Position numbers and translations under genes: made by a program. From NCBI GenBank assembly GCA_027485145.1, contig JAIXRO010000023.1, positions 1-32,015 on the forward strand: a stretch of 32,015 nucleotides of DNA. Direction: 5' to 3'. This stretch comes from Hyphomonadaceae bacterium. Its GTDB lineage: Bacteria > Pseudomonadota > Alphaproteobacteria > Caulobacterales > Hyphomonadaceae. Within the stretch, counting starts at the first letter, position 1. Every line of letters begins with the position of its first letter. Below, one piece after another: positions 24,575 to 32,015 of this stretch. Below the pieces are notes generated by a model. The model was given only the letters and a program-made list of their open reading frames with translations, ran no database searches and was not told the origin of the DNA.

Positions 24575-26421
24575 GCGGCTCAAGTAAGTTTCGCCAGTGG
24601 GTGTGGCCTGGCGTCGGTGCGACGCCAGTGAATTATGGTCTCGACAGCGAGATTTTTGATTCCGAGCGCTTTCCACATATCCAGACATTCGTTCGAGAGG
24701 CGATTCAGAACAGCCTTGACGCTCGACAGGATAAGACAAAGCCAGTTGTGGTCCGGTTTAAGTTTCACGCCAGCGAACTGAAAGGTCGTGGCGAGTTTCT
24801 GAGTGACCTCCGGGTCAAAAAAGGGGCTTGCGCGCTGCGCTGGCCGGCTGAATGGGACCAAGGAAAATTCAACTGGCTGGTCGTCGAAGACAGTAATTCT
24901 ACCGGCCTGAATGGCGAACTAAACAAGCGCACAAGCGATTTTTGGAATTACTGGCTCAACTTCGGGATTTCGAACAAGGACGGCAGAGGGCGAGGCGGTC
25001 GTGGAATCGGTCGTGTGACATTCTTGCTTGCCTCAAGGATCAACACTGTGATCGGCGTCACCCGAAGAGCAATGGACGGAGTTGTCGCCGCCTGCGGCAT
25101 GAGCGTTTTGCGGCCAATGGAGTACGAAGACGATTTCAAGTGCAGCTACGCTTATCTTGCTCAAGAGACTTCGGGCAATGTGTTCTCATTGTATGATGAC
25201 CCGACGTTCCATTCCGAGCTCGCAGCTGCATTTAAGGTGCCTGATTACTTGCTGAAGCAGGAGAACGGTTTTGCGCTAATTATTCCGTACCCGCACGAAA
25301 GCCTCAATCCTAAAGGCATAATTGCTGCAGCAATTGAGCACTTTGGACCGGCGATTATGGGGCGTTTGTTGGTGCTTGAGGTTGATGACGTTGTAGTTGA
25401 TGCAGCTACGATCGATTCTGCAGCAGCAGCCGTCAAAGAGTTTTTCTCGCATGAGTCCCTAAAGCGTGAGCCTAAGAGGGTACTTTCGCTTGCGCGCTCG
25501 TCGCTGGAAACTCCGGACTTCCACATCAAAGTCGAAAACAGTTCAAAGAAACTTTTGGACTGTGTGACAGCTGAAACTGTGGAGCAGATCCGAAAATCGT
25601 TTGATGAGAAGGGCGAACTGCATATTTCGCTCGCCGTTCCTGTCACTCGCGACGGAAAGGTGACGACTTCGGATGTCAGAACTGCAATTTCTAAGGCTCC
25701 GGCAGGCACTGTTCCGGCGGACTTCTTTTTCCGTGAGGGGATGTGTTTGCCAGACGTGGTGGCCAAGAACCCTGCAGATGTAGATGTCATCGTCCAGTCC
25801 AACGAGGGTGAACTAGTCGCATATCTCAATTTTTGTGAGGGCAAAGCTCATCTCGACTTGTTGGAAACCAAGGAAGTTCGAGAGAAGCTGCGTGAGGTTG
25901 GTTTTGAGGGTGACGTAACGCTCAAGCGCTTCATGAAGAAGTTAATGTCGGACCTGCGGGCGCTGGTGTTGCCAGACACATCTGCGCCTGACTCATCAAC
26001 ATTCAGCAGCTTCTTTTCTGCTCCCATGACAACAGCAACGAAGACGAAAAAGAAAAAGGGAAAAAAGAATATTGTGATTGACGACCTGCCGCCGCCGCGA
26101 GTTCGAGTGTTCCTTGTGGAGGACCTGAAAGACGGGTTCAAAATTCGCAGCAATCCTGAATACACAGGCTGGCCGGTCACACTTCGCGCTGAAATTGCGT
26201 ATGCGGACGGTTCGCGGTCGCCGATGTGGAGCAAACATGACTTCTCACTCCCAAGTATGCAAATTGTGCATAGCGGTAGCCACAAGCCGGAGTTCTCCAA
26301 GAACGTCGTGCGCTGCAATGACTGTTCGGGTGCTTTTTCTATCGAGATTAGAGGCTTCGATAGTCGGCGAGAGCTGGTCGTGAATCTGACGCACACCAAG
26401 AAGCAGGAACAGAATGCGTAA
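24571..26421 (+). CDS. GHKL-family ATPase (MutL/MORC-like), defence-associated
   Basis: GHKL ATPases bind ATP through four motifs, and three are clear. The N-box is EAIQNSLDAR at residues 43-52. The G1 box is VVEDSNSTGL at 104-113. The glycine-rich G2 loop is GRGRGGRGIGRV at 138-149. The rest of the 616 residues includes a possible transducer domain and a C-terminal region with a Lys-rich stretch (KTKKKKGKKNIVIDD, about 492-506). MutL/MORC-like ATPases are known in restriction-modification systems with Dcm and Vsr (Iyer, Abhiman and Aravind described them), and both enzymes lie 3-5 kb downstream here. The start is TTG, overlapping the previous stop. The next gene overlaps by 8 bases. Confidence 0.8.
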   Translation: MSGSSKFRQWVWPGVGATPVNYGLDSEIFDSERFPHIQTFVREAIQNSLDARQDKTKPVVVRFKFHASELKGRGEFLSDLRVKKGACALRWPAEWDQGKFNWLVVEDSNSTGLNGELNKRTSDFWNYWLNFGISNKDGRGRGGRGIGRVTFLLASRINTVIGVTRRAMDGVVAACGMSVLRPMEYEDDFKCSYAYLAQETSGNVFSLYDDPTFHSELAAAFKVPDYLLKQENGFALIIPYPHESLNPKGIIAAAIEHFGPAIMGRLLVLEVDDVVVDAATIDSAAAAVKEFFSHESLKREPKRVLSLARSSLETPDFHIKVENSSKKLLDCVTAETVEQIRKSFDEKGELHISLAVPVTRDGKVTTSDVRTAISKAPAGTVPADFFFREGMCLPDVVAKNPADVDVIVQSNEGELVAYLNFCEGKAHLDLLETKEVREKLREVGFEGDVTLKRFMKKLMSDLRALVLPDTSAPDSSTFSSFFSAPMTTATKTKKKKGKKNIVIDDLPPPRVRVFLVEDLKDGFKIRSNPEYTGWPVTLRAEIAYADGSRSPMWSKHDFSLPSMQIVHSGSHKPEFSKNVVRCNDCSGAFSIEIRGFDSRRELVVNLTHTKKQEQNA

Positions 26422-27172
26422 CACCATTAGACTCACCGGCCGCAAGCAACTTCCGGTTATGGCATTCGACCTGACTATCGAAGAGATCGGGGAACAAAGA
26501 CGCGCAAAACTGTCATGCGTGGACCACAGTTACCTTAAAGGCTTTCCGCTCGACGCGGAAATTAGACTCAGGTTGTCAGAAAACAAATTCGTTGAGGTGT
26601 TGAATTTCGGCACCATTGGGAAACCGATAGAGACCGTCGAGGTGCGCAATTCGAGTTTCGGCGCTCCATCCTGTCAGGTGCGAATAGTCAAAAGTGATGC
26701 TGTTAATTCGGGCTTGTTGCTTGGTAGCACCAAAAACTGGACCTATAAGTCTGACGGCCAAACCGATGGCATATTGCTTTTTCAGCCGGGACCTACTCGA
26801 CCTCGTGCGTGGAGGCTGGATGTTCGTGATGATGAAAACCCTATTCTCTATGTCGACGAACGAATTGAAGATGCGTCCGCCTGGGCAAAATCTGATCCCG
26901 TGTTTTTGGCTTGTGTACTTCCATATGTGATCAGTGAAGTTTTCGGCTGGATTCTCGAAACTGGATCTGAGCCAGAAGATGGCTGGATGGAACAATGGGT
27001 CCGTTGGGCAGAGAGCCTTTTGCCCAACGAGGATATGCCATTCAAAGGTGATGCCAAGACGAAAAGAGAATGGATTGAAAAGCTAACGACGACCTTCGCA
27101 GCGCGGCACAGGCTCGCAGATCAGATGGTCGGGAGCATCATGAATACATCTGAGGTGAGGGCGGGCGAATGA
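26414..27172 (+). CDS. Unrecognised protein, third gene of the GHKL operon
   Basis: This 252-residue protein begins MRNTIRLTGRKQLPVMAFDL. It looks beta-rich in its first half, with IRLRLSENKFVEVLNF and WRLDVRDDENPILYVDERIE, and helical later: FLACVLPYVISEVFGWILET, then WMEQWVRWAESLLPNEDMPF. I do not recognise a family or catalytic motif. It overlaps both neighbours (8 and 4 bases), so it almost surely works with the ATPase. Confidence 0.75.
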   Translation: MRNTIRLTGRKQLPVMAFDLTIEEIGEQRRAKLSCVDHSYLKGFPLDAEIRLRLSENKFVEVLNFGTIGKPIETVEVRNSSFGAPSCQVRIVKSDAVNSGLLLGSTKNWTYKSDGQTDGILLFQPGPTRPRAWRLDVRDDENPILYVDERIEDASAWAKSDPVFLACVLPYVISEVFGWILETGSEPEDGWMEQWVRWAESLLPNEDMPFKGDAKTKREWIEKLTTTFAARHRLADQMVGSIMNTSEVRAGE

Positions 27173-27876
27173 GTAAATATCCACATTTGTATGAGTTCAA
27201 CCAAACTGGCTTGGATCTGTTCCGCAAGATCATGCAGGATCAGCTTGATGAAGCGGCACTCGATCCGATAGACAAACGCTACGCTAAGCCTTTGAGCGAG
27301 ACCGGTCCTTTTCAGGTAGGTCAGTTCCAGACAGCTAGAGAAATGGCCGTCGCCATTTGCAAAAGCTTTGGGGACGCAGACCCTCAGAAATATGCGGCGC
27401 GAGAGGGCGTCTGGGCGTGGTTGTACTTTGCGCTTTTAGATGTGGTGTCTCCTCGAGTTGCAGGGGGCAAGCGAAAAGTGCTCGAGTTCGTTCGTTGGTA
27501 TCCAGGAGATCCGAATGACTATCAGAAGGCGCAGCGACATCTAGTCCGTATGCCAACACTTTTGTACTCTGGGCTAGGCAGTTCTGCCGACCATTTGTTG
27601 TGCGGGAAACCCCACACAGGTCCTGAAATCCGAGAACAGCTTACCAGTCAACAAGACATGTTCAGCGTCAACTTTCAACAAGCCTGCCGAGCTCTATACT
27701 TTGATGACAAAACGGGTGCACTCAAGAAAGGAGTCGCAGGTCAAGACACTCCAGGCTCGACGAGACGACTGGCTCAAGTTCGAAAGCAACTTGATGTGAC
27801 TTGGGATATGACAGACCTTTCGCCCGTCAAAATTCTCGAGCTGCTGCCTGCGGAGTTTGATCGGTTCAAGACTTAG
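27169..27876 (+). CDS. Unrecognised protein, last gene of the GHKL operon (possibly DUF6339-like)
   Basis: The 235-residue protein contains REGVWAWLYFALLDVVSPRV, then AQRHLVRMPTLLYSGLGSSA, and ends with PVKILELLPAEFDRF. These look like a conserved soluble fold and remind me of DUF6339 proteins, but this is memory and not an alignment. No nuclease motif is visible. It overlaps the previous gene by 4 bases and converges on dcm, with about 100 bases between the two stops. Confidence 0.75.
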   Translation: MSKYPHLYEFNQTGLDLFRKIMQDQLDEAALDPIDKRYAKPLSETGPFQVGQFQTAREMAVAICKSFGDADPQKYAAREGVWAWLYFALLDVVSPRVAGGKRKVLEFVRWYPGDPNDYQKAQRHLVRMPTLLYSGLGSSADHLLCGKPHTGPEIREQLTSQQDMFSVNFQQACRALYFDDKTGALKKGVAGQDTPGSTRRLAQVRKQLDVTWDMTDLSPVKILELLPAEFDRFKT

Positions 27877-27973
27877 ATCCGCTGGCGCATGCTGGGCGGG
27901 GCGGTAGAAGGATGGAAAGCATCGAATCGCCGAAATGCTCTGCGCGAAAAGTGTACCGTTTGAGCACTTGTGG

Positions 27974-29551
27974 CTAAGCAACCCTACTAGATCGTGCGGC
28001 AGCCGCAGCAGGCATAGTCTTTGAGAGAATGTTGTGAACAACTCCAGCTATCTGGTTCGCCAAATACGGAGGTACCGCATTTCCGACTTGGGTGTACTGC
28101 TCAGTCCTGCTCCCCATGAAAAGATAATCATCCGGGAAAGTCTGGAGGCGCGCGGCTTCCCGGACTGTGAGACTGCGGCACTGGATAGGGTCGGGATGAA
28201 TGAAGTAATGACCGTCTTTTGAGATGTGGCTAGTGACCGTCGTTGCTGCCGCAGTAGACACTTGAACCCGAAACCGGTCGGCGAACTTTCCCGTGGACCA
28301 ATTGGCATGATTGGGCGCGAGATCTTCCGGAAACTCGTCTGCCGTTGGTGAACGCCCAAAGACCGAAGCAAAGGTAGCCGCAAAGAAGTATCGCCCAAGG
28401 TCGGACGTCATGTGACCACGTGTTTCGTGATTGGCTGTCGCCTGCAACTTGGAGCGCTCGATCCACCTCCGCAGCTCAGCGGGGCATTCGGGGGAGAATG
28501 ATGATGGAGTTCTGTCTGATCTCGGAGGCAGATCGTTCTGGCGTTCAAACTCAGTCATGAGCAGGTCGGCTTTTTTTGAAAGCTGCGGCTCTCGAGTTCG
28601 AATCGACTTGATTACCCGAGACATCTCAGCAGCCACGTTGCCACGCCAAGTATCAGGCGCGTCTGGTCCGCCGCTCAGTCCGCTCCGCAGGGGTGGCATT
28701 CCAGTCAGAACATGTTCCACAAGACCCGACTGCCGTCTGGATAGTCGGTATACAGACTTCTGCAGATCGACCGACTGAAAGACATCTTTCCTGATGCCAA
28801 GCAATATTACCCGGTGCCGGTTTTGCGGTACGCCGTAGTCTTCCGATCGAATGATGAAGTCGCTTGGCGCATGCACACCGAGCAGACTCGGAGGGGCGTC
28901 TGAAAGTCCAATTGGTAGTATCTCGTATTCCGAACGGCGGCCGCCAAGTGTGCGTATGTCTTCGATCAGGATGTCAAAGATGCTTCCCTCAGAGACTTTC
29001 GATGAAAGCAGACCTTTCACGTTTTCCATCACAAAGACGGCGGGTTTTAGCGACTTGAGAACCCTGATGTACTCTCGAAACAGAAAATGGCGATCATCAT
29101 CGTCAGGTCGGTAGCCGGCGATGCCTTTGTTTCGCGCGCGTCCAACCAAAGAGTAAGCCTGACAAGGCGGCCCGCCGATTACGACCGTGCGTTCTCCATA
29201 TTGCTTCTTCGCTTGGCGAATAGCTGCATCCATCTCCTGCTGCGCGGAAGGGGTCCCGAGCACAAGCAGCCGAGCCTCGTCATCCGCCGTCTTCCATTGC
29301 CTTGGGTAGCGGTCGGTAAGATCAGACAGTGAGATCCGACCCGCATGGAATGCTATATACTCATCCGGCGCGTTCTCACCAAACTGCCGTAGGAACGCTC
29401 GAAGCCTAAGTGTAGCGTGAGCCGCTTTGTCCTTCTCAGCAGAAATCAGAATCTGAAAAGGAAAGCCGCCTCGTTTCGTGCGATACTGCGAAAAACCCTC
29501 TCCCAGACCTCCCGGACCTGCAAACAGATCAATGATTCCAAACTTATCCAA
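27974..29551 (-). CDS. dcm: DNA (cytosine-5)-methyltransferase, Dcm-type
   Basis: The enzyme methylates cytosine C5 in DNA using SAM. The motifs are in order: I (FGIIDLFAGPGGLGEGF, residues 4-20), IV (GGPPCQAYSLVG, with the catalytic Cys at about 130), VI (MENVKGLL), VIII (VPQNRHRVILLGI), a long variable target-recognition region, and the IX/X end (RLQTFPDDYLF, then QVGNAVPPYLANQI). At 525 residues it is larger than many m5C enzymes. I prefer TTG 29551, with GGAG seven bases upstream, because a TTG at 29656 would overlap vsr by 25 bases. It is divergent from vsr. The target sequence is unknown. Confidence 0.92.
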   Translation of the reverse strand: MDKFGIIDLFAGPGGLGEGFSQYRTKRGGFPFQILISAEKDKAAHATLRLRAFLRQFGENAPDEYIAFHAGRISLSDLTDRYPRQWKTADDEARLLVLGTPSAQQEMDAAIRQAKKQYGERTVVIGGPPCQAYSLVGRARNKGIAGYRPDDDDRHFLFREYIRVLKSLKPAVFVMENVKGLLSSKVSEGSIFDILIEDIRTLGGRRSEYEILPIGLSDAPPSLLGVHAPSDFIIRSEDYGVPQNRHRVILLGIRKDVFQSVDLQKSVYRLSRRQSGLVEHVLTGMPPLRSGLSGGPDAPDTWRGNVAAEMSRVIKSIRTREPQLSKKADLLMTEFERQNDLPPRSDRTPSSFSPECPAELRRWIERSKLQATANHETRGHMTSDLGRYFFAATFASVFGRSPTADEFPEDLAPNHANWSTGKFADRFRVQVSTAAATTVTSHISKDGHYFIHPDPIQCRSLTVREAARLQTFPDDYLFMGSRTEQYTQVGNAVPPYLANQIAGVVHNILSKTMPAAAAARSSRVA

Positions 29552-29631
29552 CAGACGGCTCCAACTCTTGGGATCTTTGGTTACAGTGATCCTGTGAGGA
29601 TTTCCAGGGGCGAGGGCTACTGGCGGAGAGA
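29552..29631. promoter_or_regulatory. Divergent dcm/vsr control region
   Basis: With dcm starting at 29551 on the - strand and vsr at 29632 on the + strand, about 80 bases are left for both promoters. No strong -35/-10 pair is evident. GGAG precedes the vsr ATG closely. Confidence 0.35.
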
Positions 29632-30078
29632 ATGGCCGACATATTCGATGCTGCAACTAGGTCAAGGAACATGTCAGCCATTCGTGGCCAAGACACGAAG
29701 CCGGAAGTTGCCTTGCGAAAAGAATTGCATGCAGATGGGTTTCGCTTTCGACTCCACGACAAAAGGCTTTCCGGAAAGCCGGATATCGTGCTCCGGAAGT
29801 ATAGTGCGGCTGTTTTTGTCCATGGATGTTTCTGGCATCAGCATGAGGGGTGCCGATACGCAGCGATACCAAAGACGCGGACAGACTTCTGGCTGAAGAA
29901 GTTCCAGCGCAATCTCATTCGTGATCGGTCGGTCCGCAATGAACTGCTCGCGGCCGGCTGGAGAGTTGCGGTCGTTTGGGAATGCGCGCTAAGGGCAGGC
30001 TGCGTTTCCGGAACTGTCGCGGACCTCGCCAACTGGCTTCGTATCGGCTCAGTCGAATTTGAATCATCAGCTGACTAG
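29632..30078 (+). CDS. vsr: Very short patch repair endonuclease Vsr
   Basis: Vsr nicks at T:G mismatches produced when 5-methylcytosine deaminates, so it accompanies Dcm. The protein is 148 residues with Vsr numbering kept: Glu25 in DTKPEV, the catalytic Asp51 in SGKPDIVL, His64, Cys66 and His69 in FVHGCFWHQHEGCRY (zinc and active site), and the end GWRVAVVWECALR. The residue at 63 is Val where the E. coli enzyme has Thr. The family fit is otherwise complete, so the protein is probably active. It is divergent from dcm. Confidence 0.95.
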   Translation: MADIFDAATRSRNMSAIRGQDTKPEVALRKELHADGFRFRLHDKRLSGKPDIVLRKYSAAVFVHGCFWHQHEGCRYAAIPKTRTDFWLKKFQRNLIRDRSVRNELLAAGWRVAVVWECALRAGCVSGTVADLANWLRIGSVEFESSAD

Positions 30079-30081
30079 GTG

Positions 30082-30795
30082 TCATGTTGCCTGCTTTGTT
30101 ATCGCACGCTCAATCCTATCGGATACCAGACCAGAGACTTTAGCGACCCGAGATTTGCTGGCGCGTGCGTAGCTCTTAGTCGTCTCGCTGCTTCGGTGAC
30201 CCAGTGCAGCGCCGATCTCAAAAATGTTGGCGGCTTCTTCTATTGCCTTGGACGCATAGAAGTGCCGAAGTTCATGCAAGTGCATGTCAGGAACGCCAGC
30301 CACGGTCCGTGTCTTCTCCCACACTGCTTTTGTGCCATGCCGTGGCCGGCTGGTGTGCCGCGAGTTCGGAGAAACTTAGCTATCTGGCGCAAGGTCACCC
30401 TTTGAACTGGAGCGGTCGCGCCACGCTGTGATGAAGCCAATCACCGGCTCTGAAAGAACGCGCTTGAAGTCGAATTTGTTACGCTTGCCGCCTTTCAAAT
30501 GATCAATGGGGTTCGTCCATATTCCCTTTTCGAGATCGAACTCAGACCACGTTGATTTGAGTGCTTCACCGCGTCTCGCTCGGGTAAAGAGTCGAAGCTT
30601 GATCATGGTAGCGGCGCCGTTGTCGGATTCGTTTTTCAACGTGCTGAGGATTTTCCGGATAGCGGCATCATCTGGCGCCTGATCACGCGGAGCCTCCGAG
30701 AATCTTTGTACCCAAACGCATGCGTTTCGCAGGATGTACTCCTGCGCAATTACGAAGGACATCCACCTAGATGCAAGATTTCTAACAGACAGACT
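30082..30795 (-). pseudogene. Broken tyrosine recombinase (second integrase remnant)
   Basis: The right fragment (about 30376-30795) encodes a core-binding and catalytic-domain piece, including TRARRGEALKSTWSEFDLEK with the first catalytic Arg, and IDHLKGGKRN. The left fragment (about 30082-30324) carries HLHELRHFYASKAI (His-x-x-Arg), IGAALGHRSSETT (His) and KSYARASK (Tyr). A frameshift near 30330-30376 separates them, and the N-terminal part is missing. Its 5' edge lies within a few bases of the stop of the intact integrase. It is a decayed integrase from an earlier insertion or rearrangement. Confidence 0.75.
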
Positions 30796-30799
30796 GATC

Positions 30800-31777
30800 C
30801 TATCGGAATGTTGAATGTTCGCTCACATGCGCATACCGCGCCAACATCCGAAAATCCCGGTGTCCGCTGATCGAGGCGACCTCCGGCATGGATAGTCCCC
30901 GCTCAAAGAGGCGTGACACCGCCTCGTGGCGGAGATCATGGAAATGCAAGTCCTCCAGTCCGGCAGCCTCAACCGTCCTCTGCCAAGTGAGCTTGAACCC
31001 GTTCTCAGATACTTCGAACAGAGGAGTGCTGGGGAGAGCGTGCTCCAGGTGGCTGAGTTGCTCTCGAGCTGCGACGGAAAGCGGGATAGTGCGTGGCACG
31101 CCCGTCTTGGTCTCCGGGATGTGAAGGGTCTTCATCCCCTCCCCCAGATGACAACGCTTTGCGGAAAGAATCTCACCGCGTCGCATAGCGGTCTCCACAG
31201 CGAGGATGATCATTGGCTTCAGGTATTTGACTCGGCGGGTCCCAGCCGCCGCCAGCAGCCGCGCATACTCGTTTCCATGAAGGCGACGAGTTCGCGGCTT
31301 GTTGTTCTGAGGCTTGCGAACGCGCTTCAGCGGGTTGTCGAGAATGGGGAGTCCCCACTCCGACTGCGCAATCTGGTACATGTGCTGGAGCGGCGAGAAC
31401 TCTCGGTTGAGACAGGACGGGGAAACCTTCTTCAACCGCTCGTCGCGATACCTTGCGAAGTCGGCCGGCGTCACTTGAGACAGTGGACGCTTGGCGATGC
31501 GATGCCTCAGGAAGGCATTCAAAATGGTCTGTTCGACATCCCGGCACTTCTTATTGGCGCAGACTTCGTCTCGGTAGCGGATGACCAACTCACCGAGCGT
31601 GATCCGGTCGAGGATCCTTGGATCATGCTTGAGGCACCGGCGGTCTGCCTCCACCTCCATCTCGCGTCCCCAGGCTTCCGCGTCGGCGCGCTTTACGAAG
31701 CTGCGGGTGACGTTTGGTGCTTGCTGACGGCGGACTTGGACCTGCCAGCGGTCACCGCGTTTCCTGATACTTGCCAT
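30800..31777 (-). CDS. int: Tyrosine site-specific integrase of the island
   Basis: Tyrosine recombinases insert and excise islands at tRNA sites. From ATG 31777 there are 325 residues beginning MASIRKRGDRWQVQVRRQQA, an Arm/AP2-like N-terminal DNA-binding domain. The catalytic residues are in TAMRRGEIL (Arg199), PETKTGVPR (Lys224), HDLRH (His280, Arg283), SGHRDF (His306) and ARYAHVSE (Tyr315). All are present, so it is probably active. A longer frame to 31855 has no ribosome site and is not integrase-like. It starts about 105 bases from the right att repeat and reads inward. Its stop is at 30800, just upstream of the broken integrase. Confidence 0.95.
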   Translation of the reverse strand: MASIRKRGDRWQVQVRRQQAPNVTRSFVKRADAEAWGREMEVEADRRCLKHDPRILDRITLGELVIRYRDEVCANKKCRDVEQTILNAFLRHRIAKRPLSQVTPADFARYRDERLKKVSPSCLNREFSPLQHMYQIAQSEWGLPILDNPLKRVRKPQNNKPRTRRLHGNEYARLLAAAGTRRVKYLKPMIILAVETAMRRGEILSAKRCHLGEGMKTLHIPETKTGVPRTIPLSVAAREQLSHLEHALPSTPLFEVSENGFKLTWQRTVEAAGLEDLHFHDLRHEAVSRLFERGLSMPEVASISGHRDFRMLARYAHVSEHSTFR

Positions 31778-31881
31778 CTGTCTGAACTCACTCGGTGTGA
31801 CGTGGGTGTGACAGACTGATTTTTCTGGGTGTTGTGAGGTTCCCGCCGATTCCAAAACCCCAATGAACTTAGGAGCTTAGG

Positions 31882-31970
<89 letters not shown>

Positions 31971-32015
31971 CGGAGGCCAAGTTTCAGGAAGCGTGCGTAA
32001 TGGACATTTCGGGGG

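Overview
The window looks like a piece of chromosome from a GC-rich, motile alphaproteobacterium, probably of the Caulobacterales/Hyphomonadales type. The basis is a flagellar cluster with the alphaproteobacterial extras MotE and a FlbE-like FliH, an operon beginning with FliF, and a CtrA-like TTAA-N7-TTTA box in front of it. The species assignment is inference.

Layout. Positions 1-12400 hold flagellar genes. On the + strand are motB, flgE (hook), flgK, flgL and flgI. On the - strand is a tightly overlapping operon fliF-fliH/flbE-fliN-fliP-fliG, which ends tail to tail with flgI at a strong hairpin. Divergent from fliF are fliL, a small membrane coiled-coil gene and motE. Positions 12500-14655 carry an MpaB/DUF2236-type oxygenase overlapping an acyl-CoA dehydrogenase. 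Positions 14708-18433 (- strand) carry three compact genes for coiled-coil proteins of unknown function.

From 18534 to 31970 lies a genomic island of about 13.4 kb. It is bounded by 89-bp perfect direct repeats, each containing a whole tRNA-Val(GAC). A tyrosine integrase sits just inside the right repeat, and its 3' end abuts the remains of a second, broken integrase. Inside the island, left to right: (i) a HUH-endonuclease-like protein preceded by three stem-loops; (ii) about 1.4 kb with no credible ORF, packed with inverted repeats and G.U-compatible stems, best read as a large structured RNA on the + strand; (iii) an AlkB-like dioxygenase translationally coupled to a SAM methyltransferase; (iv) two small ORFs, one a zinc-ribbon protein; (v) a four-gene operon centred on a GHKL (MutL/MORC-like) ATPase, preceded by two operator-like dyads; (vi) a Dcm-type cytosine-5 methyltransferase divergent from a Vsr endonuclease.

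Items (v) and (vi) match the known theme of GHKL-ATPase restriction-modification systems associated with Dcm and Vsr, here without a recognisable helicase or a separate restriction nuclease. The part least explained by known families is the HUH gene plus the large structured RNA, which may be a previously undescribed unit.
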